NCBI GenBank assembly: GCA_905221605.1
Contig: CAJNDS010002166.1
Coordinates: 206,001 to 270,000, forward strand
Length of the DNA: 64,000 nucleotides
Source: Symbiodinium natans
Taxonomy: Eukaryota; Sar; Dinophyceae; Suessiales; Symbiodiniaceae
Direction of reading: 5' to 3'
Positions 10,471-20,890 of this stretch are shown here, in pieces. The notes under the pieces were generated by a model that saw only the letters and a program-made list of their open reading frames with translations, searched no databases and had not been told where the DNA came from. Each line of letters opens with the position of its first letter. The stretch's first letter is position 1. The translations under genes and the position numbers were made by a program.

Positions 10471-10473
<3 letters not shown>

Positions 10474-10511
<38 letters not shown>

Positions 10512-10790
10512 AAAAAACAAAAAAGGGAGAGAGAGGGAGACAGAGGGAGATATTGGGAGAGAGAGAGGGAGAGAGAGGGAGAGAGAGGAAGCGAGAGGAA
10601 GAGAGAGGAAGAGAGAGGAAGAGAGAGGAAGAGAGGAGAAGAGAGGAAAAGACAGGAAAAGAGAGGAAAAGAGAGGAAAAGAGATGAAAGGAGAGGAAAA
10701 GAGAGGAAAAGAGAGGAAAAGAGAGGAAAAGAGAGGAAAAGAGAGTAAAAGCGAGGAAAAGAGAGGAAGAGAGGAAGAGAGCACAAGAGA
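10474..10790. repeat. GA-rich microsatellite / minisatellite
   Basis: (GA)n, then GGGAGAGA units, then about 20 copies of GAGGAAAAGA. It produces long Arg/Glu/Lys frames on plus and Ser/Leu/Phe frames on minus, all artefacts of the repeat. Confidence 0.95.
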
Positions 10791-10902
10791 CTATCATAAT
10801 ACCCCAATTTGGGGCCCAATGCAGTCGGTACTTCTGAAGGCCCTGGGACCTCAACCCACTCAAACCCCAAACCGAAACCCGCCCCCGAAGCCCTAAACCC
10901 TA

Positions 10903-11006
10903 CATGGGGGTTTACGAATCGTGGACCCCTAAAATGGCCCCCCACATAGAAGGATCCCCTTATAATAAGCCCAAAAAGGGTACCTCTAATTTCGGAAACC
11001 CCCACA
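10903..11006. repeat. Dispersed short repeat, GGGGRTTTACGAA...GGTACC family, copy b
   Basis: Shares GGGGGTTTACGAA, GTGGACCCC, GGATCCCCTTATAATAAGCC, AAAGGGTACCTC and TTTCGGAAACCCCCACA in the same order as the copy at 3328. Non-coding. Confidence 0.6.
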
Positions 11007-11101
11007 TTGCTGCCGTCCAGGTAGCCCATGCTTTGAAAAGGCGTACGGAAGGGAGGCGCTCGTCTGTGTTGGGCCACTTCCTCTCAATGTTCGGGGCTTC
11101 A

Positions 11102-11170
11102 GGGTTTAGGGTTTAGGGTTTAAAAAAGGTTTATAGGGTTTATAGGGTTTATAGGGTTTATAGGGTGTAG
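11102..11170 (+). repeat. Telomere-like array with 9-bp GGTTTATAG variant
   Basis: TTTAGGG units pass into four to five uniform copies of the nonamer GGTTTATAG. A mirror-image variant (ACCCTATAA) forms a longer array at 17.65 kb. Confidence 0.9.
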
Positions 11171-11289
11171 GGTTCTCGATCGGGTTTAGGGCTTCGGGTT
11201 TAGGCGGCACGGCGTGAAAGGAAAGGCTGCTTTCCCCCCCAACCAACCCTAAGCCTAAACCCTTTGGACCCGGGCTCTGTGAGGTGCCA

Positions 11290-11585
11290 GCAGCCCTAAA
11301 CCCTACACCTAAGCCCTATAAACCCGAAACCCTAAGCCCTAAGCCCTAAACCCTAAACCCTAAACCCTAACCCTAAACCCTAAACCCTAACCCCTAAACC
11401 CATACACCCTAAAACCCCATGGTGCTCACTGGGGTCGAAGAGCACGAGATCAGAAAAACCAGACGGGGCACAGGCTATCGAAGCTCAGGGCATGTTTTCC
11501 AAGGGTTGAGGGTGTCGGGCTTAGGGTTGAGGGTTGAGGGTTGAGGGTTTAGGGTTTAGGGTTTAGGGTTGAGGGTTGAGGGTTT
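11290..11585. repeat. CCCTAAA array, 110-nt gap, TTTAGGG/TTGAGGG array
   Basis: C-strand units (11290-11410) and G-strand units including TTGAGGG variants (11510-11585) flank about 100 nt of unique sequence. Confidence 0.9.
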
Positions 11586-11960
11586 GTCTGACAGCGCGGC
11601 TGTCTTTCTAGGGCGCGTCGCTTCGGCGCACCTCCGAAAACCTCTGAGCCTCGACTCTAAACACTTGGACCCCCCGAGCCTGCAATCGCCTGAAATGAAG
11701 CCAGGCGTCGTCAATCCAAGAGAGGGGCATTGTGAGAAGGTGGTGTCATCGATGGCCAACCCTTTGTTCTGCGAAGCAGTCACGTTCCTGAGCGAATCAC
11801 AGTGCCGCCTTCTGCCCAACATCTCACCAAACCACCGCAACCCTAAAACCGCGCTGCTATCTTTCTGCCCAAGTCCTACCGACCTAAATCGCCATCCATT
11901 ACGTCCCATACACCCAAGTCCCTCAAAGCACCGGCGAGAAACCGCGGCATGCTTGTGACC
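11586..11960. other. Open stretch on both strands, coding status unclear
   Basis: The plus strand (129 codons) and the minus strand (117 codons) are both open. Neither shows a recognisable domain. Plus contains VVSSMANPLFCEAVTFLSES, which looks moderately protein-like. I would not call a gene without transcript support. Confidence 0.25.
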
Positions 11961-12029
11961 TCTTCAAGTGTCAAGGAACAGAAAGATTGAATTTGTTGAC
12001 TCCCTACAAAACTACTATTTGCTTAAGAA

Positions 12030-12057
12030 CCCCCCCCCCCCCCCCCCCCCCCCCCCC
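12030..12057. repeat. Run of 28 C
   Basis: Homopolymer in an otherwise AT-rich stretch. Length is uncertain by nature. Confidence 0.9.
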
Positions 12058-12507
12058 AAACAAAAAGTCTATACTACCCTTTTAAGGAAGAATAGTTTGA
12101 TAGTTTTGGGGGGTTCCTTCAGCAATTGGTAGAAAAAAACAAAGGCCTTTTTAGGTACAAGTACAAGTAGCTATAATAGGAGGAACCCAGAACCAACAAA
12201 AAACAATTTTCAAAGTACAGTACTCCAAAACCCTAAGCCCTAAACCCTAAACCCTAAAAAAACAAACGCCCAGCTTCGTGAGCTGCACAGAGCTCTGGCA
12301 GGTGAAGGTCGGCTCCTTCATGTCGACCCCCAGTGGGCCGACGCAGGGTTTAGGGTTTAGGGTTTGGGGTTTAGGGTTTAGGGTTTAGGGTTTACGGGAT
12401 AGCTGGGAGCAGAAGGTCCCAACATACTGACAAGGGAGCAAAGATTAACATCCTGAACCCAAACTAAGCGGGCATTCTGGGGTCTGTTGGGGTTTAGGGT
12501 TTAGGGT

Positions 12508-12662
12508 TGGGACTCCACCCACTCCTGCATGATTTTTGTGCGTGTGGCGGCGGCTCTGGTGCTGCTTGACGTATTCCGTGAAGCGGCCGAAGCGGCCGAA
12601 GCGGCCGAAGCGGCCTCGCAGAAATTCGTATGGTTGCATGTCCACTGCAAACTCGACTATGG
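12508..12662 (-). CDS. Exon-like island A with expanded Ala-Ala-Ser codons
   Basis: In one minus-strand frame it reads EAASAASAASAASRNTSSST followed by RAAATRTKIMQEWVES. It matches island B at 12845-12975 (EAASQNTSNTSSGAAATRTK). The difference is a nine-base unit, GCCGCTTCG, present about four times here and once in B, an in-frame expansion. Both are bordered by telomere-like tracts. They look like duplicated exons of one gene with a Ser/Thr/Ala-rich linker. Family unknown. Confidence 0.4.
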
Positions 12663-12740
12663 CCTGCTGCTACCCCAAACCCTAGCCTCCTATTGAGCAA
12701 CGGACTGTGGGGCTCCCGGCACACATGCAACTTCTCCTCC

Positions 12741-12825
12741 CTAAACCCTAAACCCTAAACCCTAAACCCTAAACCCTAAACCCTAAACCCTAAACCCTAA
12801 ACCCTAAACCCTAAACCCTAAACCT
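12741..12825 (-). repeat. Interstitial CCCTAAA array
   Basis: About 12 perfect heptamers separating the two related exon-like islands. Confidence 0.95.
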
Positions 12826-12844
12826 CAACTACACTGGCATTCTG

Positions 12845-12975
12845 GCAACTTCGGGCTCCAGCCGCTCCTTGATGAGTTTTGTGCGTGTCGCGGCGGCTCC
12901 GCTTGACGTATTTGACGTATTCTGCGAAGCGGCCTCGCAGCATTCGTGTGGTTGCATGCGAACTTGAGGTTCGGG
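12845..12975 (-). CDS. Exon-like island B, paralogue of island A
   Basis: The minus-strand frame reads EAASQNTSNTSSGAAATRTK then LIKERLEPEVARMPV. It shares the CATGCAACCA...GAGGCCGCTTC start and the GCCGCCGCCRCACGCACAAAA block with island A, as well as the neighbouring CTACTGCAACCCAAACCC flank. So the duplication includes non-coding sequence. Confidence 0.4.
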
Positions 12976-13495
12976 TCTGGCCTACTGCAACCCAAACCCC
13001 TAGACTAAACCCGAAGCCCGAAACGCCCGGGCACTGCAAGAACACACAGCAAGAGGCTGTGCTGCGGCCGCCCTTCTGGCTTACTTTGGGGTTTAGGGCT
13101 TAAGACTTTAAGATAGTCTAGGTTTTGGGCGTTAGGGACATGCAGCTTGTGAGGAGCAACCTGAATCACCCCCTCAGAATGCCGAAAAAAATGCCAAGTC
13201 TCCCTGGAGTCCCTGTCTCGGTAATTGGAGAGCTCTAGGGTTTAGGGTTTAGGGTTTAGGGTTTAGGGTTTAGGGCTCTCTCTGACACACCTAAACCCTA
13301 AACCGGGTTCTTGTTAAGGACCTTCAACGAACCATAGCAAGGGTACTAGCTGGTTGGCTCTAGAACCGTGTCTTCTGGAAGCTAAGAATTGAGCTCCTCA
13401 ACAAGAACCCAGCTTTTTATTGGGATTTGTAAGCCCTCCACCTCTTGCTCATGGTGGCCAGGCACTGCCCCGTTGAACCCCACGATGAAGGATGT

Positions 13496-13590
13496 GGTTT
13501 AGGGTTTAGGGTTTAGGGTTTAGGGTTTAGGGTTTAGGGTTTAGGGTTTAGGGTTTAGGGTTTAGGGTTTAGGGTTTAGGGTTTAGGGTC
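13496..13590 (+). repeat. Interstitial TTTAGGG array
   Basis: About 13 perfect heptamers. A shorter array (13236-13275) precedes it. Confidence 0.95.
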
Positions 13591-13814
13591 GTGGCCTCTG
13601 GTTGGTGTAGAACATCTGGATGGCGGTTGCGGATGGGATGCTGATCGTCCTGTGACTCGTCCTGTGACATGTCATGCTCTGCACGCACCAAACATTGCAC
13701 TCTCCAACGTGTTCAGCCACCATTGCTGTGCCGAACACACCGTACCAAGTGCTCCAACCAGTCAGACTCGTGACTCTCCACTGCCATCGAAGAGGAACAA
13801 CCTTCAGGACCCTA

Positions 13815-14022
13815 CATCCTAAACCCTTAACCCTCAACCCTAAGCCCCAAACCCTTTCGAGCCAGGAGCAAGCCCTAAACCCTAAAAACCCAAAACCCTA
13901 AGCCTTCAACCCCAAACCCTAAACCCTAAACCCCAAACCCTAAACCCTAAACCCTGAACCCTGAACCCTGAACCCCAAACCCTAAACCCTAAACCCCAAA
14001 CCCTAAACCCTAAACCCTCCCT
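13815..14022 (-). repeat. CCCTAAA array with CCCCAAA and CCCTGAA variants
   Basis: Mixed C-strand heptamers. The preceding 13600-13810 is unique sequence with no supportable gene. Confidence 0.9.
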
Positions 14023-14035
14023 GTGCCCTCAAGGA

Positions 14036-14116
14036 CAGGTTCCCAGGTTGGGTCCTTCGTCTTGGCTGCGGTCTTCGTCCCGCCCACCACGACGAGGACG
14101 GAATCCTCGGGTCGGG
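14036..14116 (-). CDS. Exon-like island
   Basis: The minus strand reads PEDSVLVVVGGTKTAAKTKD then PTWEP. It resembles the start of a beta strand-rich domain with a Lys/Thr linker. The sense strand runs into telomere-like tracts at both edges. Family unknown. Confidence 0.38.
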
Positions 14117-14126
14117 TACAGGAGGT

Positions 14127-14180
14127 TTAGGGTTTAGGGTTTAGGGTTTAGGGTTTAGGTTTAGGGTTTAGGGTTGAAGG
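14127..14180 (+). repeat. Interstitial TTTAGGG array
   Basis: Seven heptamers, one shortened. Confidence 0.9.
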
Positions 14181-14437
14181 CTGTTTTTGCCACACTTCTT
14201 GGTACACTTCCTTGAGGTTTAGTATTCGGGAGGAGGGTTTTAGGGTTTGGGGGTGTCAGGTTTGGTTTTGGGGGTTGGTTTGGGGCTTGTGCCGTGTCTG
14301 TTTTTCAATCTTCCTGGGGTGCTCACAGACAGTTCGGACATCTCGAGATGCTGCTGTTGTGCACCACACGACCCCCTGACGCTTGGCTCACCAACCTTTT
14401 TTGAACCCAGACTCCTGAAGTCAGCTGGGTGAGCTAC

Positions 14438-14850
14438 ACCCTAAACCCTAAACCCTAAACCCTAAACCCTAAACCCTAAACCCTAAACCCTAAACCAAGT
14501 CTTAGGAGGGGGCCTCTCTCGCTTCGTAGATTTGGGGTGCCCTTTAGCTTCAATAGGCTTCGAGCAGCCACGCCGCATTCCGAGCCTCAAGTCTGAAGCC
14601 CCCAAAAGCCCTCAGCGCACTCTAGCCCCTAAATTCCCTGATCCCTAAACCCTATAAATCCCTGAACGTTACAAAGGGTTTAGGGTTTAGGGTTTGGGGT
14701 TTAGGGTTTAGGGTTTAGGGTTTAGGGTTTAGGGTTTACCACTAAACCGTAAACCCTTTGAAACCCCCCAAAACCTAGACCCCAAATGCTAAATCCCGAA
14801 CCCTGAACCCCAAACCCCTAAACCCAAAACCCTAAGACCCCAATGCCCTA
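14438..14850. repeat. CCCTAAA, TTTAGGG, CCCTAAA arrays in succession
   Basis: C-strand (14438-14495), G-strand (14676-14740), then C-strand (14742-14850) arrays. The last two abut head to head at ACCACTAAACC, giving a potential long hairpin. Confidence 0.9.
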
Positions 14851-14867
14851 AATCCTGAGTCTTTCGG

Positions 14868-14948
14868 TCCCTTGGCTTTTGCTGAGGTTGGAGCCTTCGT
14901 CTCGTGCTCCGTCTCGTGGTCGCTTTTTGCTGCGTCCTCGCACCGAAC
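14868..14948 (-). CDS. Exon-like island, charged linker
   Basis: The minus strand reads VRCEDAAKSDHETEHETKAP then TSAKAK. It is Lys/Glu/Thr-rich like the island at 14.05 kb, so probably the same gene. Unrecognised. Confidence 0.35.
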
Positions 14949-15315
14949 TGCTTAGGGTTTGGGGCTTAGGGTTTAGGGCTTCTTGCCAGTCTCATCGCAT
15001 ACTTCTTGATGCAAAGCAGACTTTACGCAACTTCAGTTTGCTCCGCCAGTGCTCTAGGGTGCAGGGTTTACTGAAGCAGGGCTGAAACCAGCAACTGGCA
15101 TTTGATTTGGAACACATTTTGTAAGCTCTATCACTCTACATGACCCATAGAAGCTTGAGTCAAAACGGCACCCACCTGCTTTTTTGATCATGGACTTGGT
15201 TCGGGGGCTCGTTTCATAAAGGGCACGAAAAATTGTTTGGACTCGGAAGGCGACTGAAGCTGCAGGGGGGTTGTAGGTGTTAGGGCGCAACATTCTTCTC
15301 CTTCAGTCGTTGGGA

Positions 15316-15545
15316 ACCCTAAACCCTAAACCCCAAAACCCTAAACCCTAAACCCCAAACCCTAAACCCTAAACCCTAAACCCTAAACCCTAGACCCTCC
15401 GTGGGCTGAGGGTTCGGGCTTCCATGGAGTGAGTTGGGGGTCCATCGGCGCACAGGGCCAGGGTTTCAGGTTTTAGGGGGCTTATAGGGCTCATAAGTCA
15501 TAAGGCTTGGGGTTTAGGGTTTAGGGTTTAGGGTTTAGGGTTTAG
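15316..15545. repeat. CCCTAAA array, unique gap, TTTAGGG array
   Basis: C-strand 15316-15400, G-strand 15505-15545. The stretch 14980-15310 before it has no recognisable gene. Confidence 0.85.
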
Positions 15546-15549
15546 ACAA

Positions 15550-15626
15550 ACAGTCCTTGATAGGGATTCTAATAAGGGGGTTCGAGAATCCCTATTCGGG
15601 ACTGTTGGTCTAAGGGGGAACATCCC
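15550..15626. mobile_element. Foldback element, copy 1
   Basis: ACAGTCCTTGATAGGGATTC (15550-15569) is the near-perfect inverse complement of GAATCCCTATTCGGGACTGT (15586-15605), with three mismatches over 21 bp. A trailing AAGGGGGAACATCCC (15612-15626) is shared exactly with the related copy at 48548-48625. Non-coding and MITE-like. Confidence 0.7.
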
Positions 15627-15734
15627 AACCTTTAGGCTTAAAGCAGGCAACCTGATGAACTTCCCATAGGGCTTGAGCCCGCCAGAGAGGGTTTAGGGTT
15701 TGGGGCTTAGGGTTTAGGGTTTAGGGTACGAGCA

Positions 15735-16036
15735 CAGGATCTTTCTGGCTTCTTCGGCCTGGCGCCGTGAAGGCTCCAGGCCCTTGCACCTATTTGGGCG
15801 TATGTGGATCTGAAAACTCTTCACGGTGTCATCATTCTCAGTATGAAAGATGACGAAGCAAACAAAGACAGCAGTAGTTAGTTCTCAGGAAGAAACCCTA
15901 AACCCTAAACCCTATAAACCCTATAAACCCTAAACCCTAAATCCTAAATCCTAAACCCTCAGGCGGCTCCCCAAACTGGATCTGGTGCACCCGGTTCAGG
16001 AAGTCGTCGCTGCTGTCGAAATAGGACTCCTTGGGG
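15735..16036 (-). CDS. Two exon-like islands split by a CCCTAAA array
   Basis: At 15962-16036 the minus strand reads LGPKESYFDSSDDFLNRVHQ then IQFGEPP. At 15735-15800 it reads NRCKGLEPSRRQAEEARKIL. Between them is a CCCTAAA/CCCTATAAA array (15895-15960). Both peptides look genuinely coding. The first is acidic with aromatic residues, the second an amphipathic helix. They are likely consecutive exons. Family unknown. Confidence 0.42.
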
Positions 16037-16045
16037 CCAAGATTC

Positions 16046-16235
16046 TAAACCCTAAACCACTAAACCACTAAACCCTTGAAACCCTTAACCCCTAAACCCC
16101 TAAACCTCTAAACCTCTAAACCCCTAAACCCCTAAACCCCTAAACCCCTGAACCCCTGAACCCCTGAACCCCTGAACCCCTAAACCCCTAAACCCCTAAA
16201 CCCCTGAACCCCTAAACCCCTAAACCCTAAACCCC
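16046..16235 (-). repeat. Octamer array: CCCCTAAA and CCCCTGAA blocks
   Basis: Unlike most arrays here this one is built of 8-bp units (TAAACCCC, TAAACCTC, TGAACCCC) in homogeneous blocks of two to five. Confidence 0.9.
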
Positions 16236-16577
16236 AACTTAAGAATCAAGGGCTTCGAGTCATGGAGTTCATATGCGGAGGGCCCACCATTGCCCCCCGG
16301 CAATTCTTAACCCCAGAAGTCTGGCCATTTCACAATTTTGGGTTGGGGGTTTAGGGCATTTAGGGCTTAGGGCTGTTTAGGGCATTTAGGGATGAGGGTT
16401 TAGGGATCTAGAACCCAGGCCCCCCAAGACTACCCCAGTGCAACAGCAGGCCCGAGGTTGTCTTGCACAAAAAACCCTAAACCTTGCAAAGCCTAAACCC
16501 AACTAAGCCCGAGATGAGCAGCCGGAGCCCAAAAAGGTGATTCTTGACACTCCCTCTGGGGATGGCTCTTTTGCGTT

Positions 16578-16706
16578 GGGGGTTTAGGGTTTAGGGCGGT
16601 TTAGGGTTTAGGGTTTAGGGTTTAGGGTTTAGGGTTTAGGGTTTAGGGTTTAGGGTTTAGGGTTTAGGGTTTAGGGTTTAGGGTTTAGGGTTTAGGGTTT
16701 AGGGGT
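16578..16706 (+). repeat. Interstitial TTTAGGG array
   Basis: About 17 heptamers with one GGCGG interruption. Confidence 0.95.
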
Positions 16707-16847
16707 GTAGGCTTTGGGGCTCCTTGCGCAAATCCACGGCGTTCAAGCCCTGAACCCCCCGGGTCTGCCGCCCAGGGCGCTGCGTTTTCTCTGAGATCCA
16801 TCTTGGGGTCTGCCGCGGCAGGGTGCGGGTGCCCTGGCTGGTGGCTA

Positions 16848-17044
16848 GGTTTAGGGTTTAGGGTTTAGGGTTTAGGGTTTAGGGTTTAGGGTTTAGGGTT
16901 TAGGGTTTAGGGTTTAGGGTTTAGGGTTTAGGGTTTAGGGTTTAGGGTTTAGGGTTTAGGGTTTAGGGTTTCGGGTTTCGGGTTTCGGGTTTCGGGTTTC
17001 GGGTTTCGGGTTTCGGGTTTCGGGTTTCGGGTTTCGGGTTTCGG
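16848..17044 (+). repeat. TTTAGGG array converting to pure TTTCGGG array
   Basis: About 17 perfect TTTAGGG units are followed without a break by about 11 perfect TTTCGGG units (16968-17044). The sharp switch to a homogeneous variant implies local unit amplification. Confidence 0.95.
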
Positions 17045-17650
17045 CCCTCGCTATCGCACGAGAGGCAGGCAAGGCAAATCGCTCACTGTTCGGGTCGAGG
17101 CTTGCTGTCTTGGATACTTTCTCTGCAATTCGTCCAGGGGAGCTTGCCTTTCAAAGTTCTCACAACTTGGTTGCTGCTCATGATAGTCGGAAGACCCTAA
17201 ACCCTACAACACACCCCATCCCACACAGGTTTCCCGGGTAGCAAAGTGGGAGCCCGGATGGTCCCCACTTGAAGTCTTATGGTGGGCAAATTTAAAATTA
17301 GGCATACGACGAGCTATGGCAAGCCTACTTATAATCCCCCTGCGAAACTCTAAGCCTGCCTCTTTCTCTCTCACCGGCGCTCAGTGAATCCTATGTTCCT
17401 TATATCCAATATCAGCCCCACGGCCCAAGGCCTGGCAAGATCTGGGCCCGTAGCAGGCCAATCCTTGATGTGCAGCGGTTGGCTGATTTTAGGTTGTAGG
17501 GGTTGAAGGGTTTATGGTTTTTCCCTGCCCTTTGCGCATGCGTTTACGGGGAAAAGGTCGGGTTGTACAATGGTTTATGGGGTTTGGGGTTTAAAGGGAT
17601 TACAAGGTTGAGGGTGTGGGGCAAAACCCTATGCCCTAAAGTGTTAAACC
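17045..17650. other. Unique sequence, no clear gene
   Basis: Contains short open frames on both strands and a degenerate TTTAGGG-like tract (17480-17620). Nothing recognisable. Confidence 0.4.
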
Positions 17651-17651
17651 C

Positions 17652-17810
17652 TAAACCATAGACCCTAAGCCCTATAAACCCTATAAACCCTATAAACCCT
17701 ATAAACCCTACAAACCCTATAAACCCTATAAACCCTACTGTATAAACCCTACAAAACCCTATAAACCCTATAAACCCTGTAAACCCTATAAACCTATCAA
17801 CCCTAAACAT
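17652..17810 (-). repeat. Nonamer array CCCTATAAA
   Basis: About 15 units of ACCCTATAA with occasional ACCCTACAA and ACCCTGTAA. The Gly/Phe/Ile-rich minus frame across it is repeat translation. Confidence 0.9.
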
Positions 17811-17811
17811 G

Positions 17812-17940
17812 AAAGCTTCCGGAACCCCCCTCCAGCATGCGGCTCGGGCGCAGAGCAGCAAAGCCGAGGATGCCGAAGAGGCATCTGAGAAGAATGTGCC
17901 TCCTGAGGTCAACTCGCCGGCAAAACCAACACCACTCACA
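17812..17940 (+). CDS. Exon-like island, low-complexity linker
   Basis: The plus strand reads HAARAQSSKAEDAEEASEKN then VPPEVNSPAKPTPLTA. It is an Ala/Glu/Lys/Pro linker of coding type. Strand is uncertain because the minus strand is also open. Confidence 0.3.
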
Positions 17941-18186
17941 GCCCAAACCCTTTTTTGAAGTACGGAAACCCGAACCTAGACCCTAAACCCTAAACCCTAA
18001 AACCCTAAACCCTAAAACCCTAAACCCTAAACCCCAAACCCTAACCTCACCCCTTTTGCATCAAGTCCAGCGTGAGTGGCCTATGCTCCCCCCTCAACAC
18101 AGTGCTCATGGCAGTGTCGTGGGTTTGAGGGTACGCTTTGCGAACACTCCTAAGACCCTCTTAGTAGTCCAGTAACCACATTACAA

Positions 18187-18256
18187 TAAGGGCACCCTTT
18201 TTTGGGGTTGGTTCTTTTATAAGGGAACCCATAGCCAAAAAGGGCAAAGGGTACCA
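18187..18256. mobile_element. Foldback element related to the 40.4-kb copy
   Basis: GGGCACCCTTTTTTGGGGTT at the left is loosely complementary to AACCCATAGCCAAAAAGGGC and AAAGGGTACC at the right. The block TATAAGGGAACCCATAGCCAAAAAG resembles TATAAGAAAGCCCATAACCCAAAAAG at 40390, so both belong to a dispersed small palindromic family (given here in parts to show alignment). Confidence 0.5.
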
Positions 18257-20350
18257 CTGGGCTGCCAAGCCCTGCAACAGGCTTCAGACACTCTTCCAGA
18301 AGGCTCCCCCTTGCTGCGTGCACAGCAGAGACCAAAGATCGGCAACTGTACTCATAGGGCTCCGTGACACAAGTCTACAGTAGCAAACTGACAGGGCTTA
18401 GGGTTTTGACAAGGGTTAAGGGTTTCGGATTTTGGTTTCAGGGTTGACGGCCAAAAGGGTCCAAGGGTAAGGATTTTGATAACCCTGAAGAGAATCTTGC
18501 GTTTGGGTTCCCTAAAACCCTAAACCCGAAACCCTAAACCCCATATCATGCAGCACCAAGGGGCGAGGTCAGGCACTCTGGGAGCTGAAGAAACGTGTCG
18601 CGGCAAGCTAGGCAGTCCCGGGCATTCCTGGGATGGTTTCTATTGGGTTTAGGGTTTAGGGTTTAGGGTTTAGGGTTTAGGGTTTAGGGTTTAGGGTTTA
18701 GGGTTTAGGGTTTAGGGTTTAGGGTTTAGGGTCTAGGGTCTAGGGTTTAGGGTTTAGGGTTTAGGGTGTTTGGTTTAGGGTTTAGGGTTTAGGGTAGTTC
18801 ATGGTTGGGATGATATTTACATTTTAAATTTATATTTCTTATTGGCCTTAAGTGCCCTTAAGAATGTGACATGTTACCCAACTATGACAAAGGTTTGGGA
18901 TGCAGATTCGGGTTTGGTGCCATTTTTTGTTTAGGGGTTGGTGCCTGTTTCTGTTTAGGGTTCGGGTGAAATACCGCGTAATTATACTGCAAAGCATGGC
19001 GCCCGAATTACGTTTGCTTCTCCAGCTTGACCCTACTTACCAAACCCTAAACCCTAAACCGTGAACGCGAAACCCTAAACCCTAAACCCTAAACCCTAAA
19101 CCCTAAACCCTAAACCCTGAACCCTGAACCCTTAGAGGCTCTACAGGGCTTGGGGTGCTAGCATCCAGAGTTTACTCAAGGTGCAGGGTTCAGGGTTTAT
19201 GGTTTCCAGTCTGAAGGGCTTGGGGTGCTAGAACCCAGAGTTTAGAGTTGAGAGTTTAGGGTTCAAGGTCTAGAGTTAGGTTCTGAAGGGCCATGTTGTG
19301 GGGTTGTTCAGCCGCCCCCATCACTGCTGCGACCGGCGCCTCTGCTTCATGCGAATCCCGGAACCGACACCAAAAATGGGAAGGCAGGGCTGGCCCACCA
19401 ACAAAGCAGATCTGGCATGGCTAAAGGCAAGATGTGGATGTGTTGGTTTGGCCAAGGAAGCCAAGATGACTAGTCGGGCTTAGAGTACATGTTGTGGGCT
19501 GCGAACCCCAGACCTCGAGAGGCTCTGAGAATTTTCAAGCCTTGGGTTGCAGGGCTGAGAAGTTCGATCACAAAAAGCCCCTCAGGGAAAGAGCCTCGTG
19601 CCCGCCAGCCATGCCGTCGCCAACAGTGGCAGGGCTGTAGAGCTTGTAGGGCTTTGGGTTAGGGTTTATAAAACCCTGAACGCTGAGCCCTAAACCCTAA
19701 ATATCACTAAACCCTAAAGGGCTTAGGGCTTGGGGCTTCCGGTTCAGGGTCTCCGGCTTGCCAACTGATACCACCGCAACCGCCACTGTGAAAATTGCGG
19801 CGCAGGCGTCGTTCCGGGTGCGAGCAACGACTTGGATGCCTTTGCTGCTTAGGGTTTAGGGTTTAGGGTTTAGGGTTTAGGGTTTAGGGCTTAGGGTTTA
19901 GGAGGGTTTAGGGTTTAGGAGGTTTTAGGGTTTACGTTTTAGGGTTTGGGGTGTAGAGTTTGGGGTTTAGAGTTTAGGGTTTAGGAGATAAACACCGTGG
20001 GGCTTGGGATTTAGGGTATAGGGCATCTAGACCCAAGAGCAACCTAAGGGTCAAAGAGGCGCCCTTTTGGTTTCAAGGGGCTTAGAAGGGAACCTAAGCC
20101 CCAAAACAAGGGAACAAGGGCCTACTCTCGGTCCTAGAAGCCCTGAATCCAAATCCCTAAACCCTAAACCCTAAACCCTAAACCCTAAACCCTAAACCCT
20201 AAACCCTAAACCCTAAATCCTAAACCCTAAACCTAGCTTCGGGGAGCCGTGCAGGTATAAAGTTCAGGTCGAAGGTTTATGATCTAGGGCTTCAACGCAC
20301 ACGCTCGTACAAAGGTCGATCGTCATGGCACAAGACCTACTCGGAGTGAT
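18257..20350. other. Telomere-like patchwork, no supportable gene
   Basis: Arrays: TTTAGGG 18645-18795, CCCTAAA 19040-19130, degenerate TTTAGGG 19190-19290 and 19850-19985, CCCTAAA 20150-20235. The repeated phrase GGGCTTGGGGTGCTAG occurs at 19148 and 19218. Unique stretches between hold only short, mutually conflicting frames. Confidence 0.6.
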
Positions 20351-20352
20351 GG

Positions 20353-20490
20353 CTAGGGTTTAGGGTTTAGGGTTTAGGGTTTAGGGTTTAGGGTTTAGGG
20401 TTTAGGGTTTAGGGTTTAGGGTTTAGGGTTTAGGGTTTAGGGTTTAGGGTTTAGGGTTTAGGGTTTAGGGTTTAGGGTTTAGGGTTTAGG
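20353..20490 (+). repeat. Interstitial TTTAGGG array, 19-20 perfect units
   Basis: One of the longest perfect arrays in the window. Confidence 0.97.
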
Positions 20491-20653
20491 AAGCTCGCTG
20501 GTGCTAAAAGCACCCGGGCGCTTTCTTGCTTTTTAAGAGCAGGGTGGGCTCCCGAGCTTTGTGGAGCCTGTCAGTGGCTCGTAGGGAACTTCTTCGAGCT
20601 TTCGCGGAGCAAAATGGAGGGTGCCCAAGACCGTCGATTGTAATACCAAAAAA

Positions 20654-20890
20654 CCACATTTTTCATTACAAATCTGGGCAAATCTTGGATCTCGGGGCTT
20701 CATGTAGCCAAAAGGGCAGCAAAACGGAAGGGGTAGCAGGGGCCTCGGCCGGCCCCTGCTCTTCTATGCCTTACTAAAACACCCACACTTTCACTACGGG
20801 TCTGGCAAATCCTGGATCTCGGGTTTCATGTAGCCAAAAGGGCAGCAAAACGGTAGGGGGTAGCAGGGGCCTCGGCCGGCCCTGCTTTTC
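20654..20890 (+). repeat. Tandem duplication of a 129-bp unit
   Basis: The unit starting CCACATTTTTCATTACAAAT (20654) recurs diverged at 20783. The core CATGTAGCCAAAAGGGCAGC followed by AAAACGG is identical in both, as is GGGGCCTCGGCCGGCC. No coding frame is conserved between the copies. Confidence 0.8.

Noticed and set aside
10419-10896. Overlapping Arg/Glu/Lys and Ser/Leu frames of over 100 codons
   Set aside because: They translate the GA-rich repeat on the two strands. Only the short left part (10147-10345, minus) has normal protein composition.
17544-17939. 131-codon minus frame rich in Gly-Phe-Ile
   Set aside because: Translation of the CCCTATAAA nonamer array.
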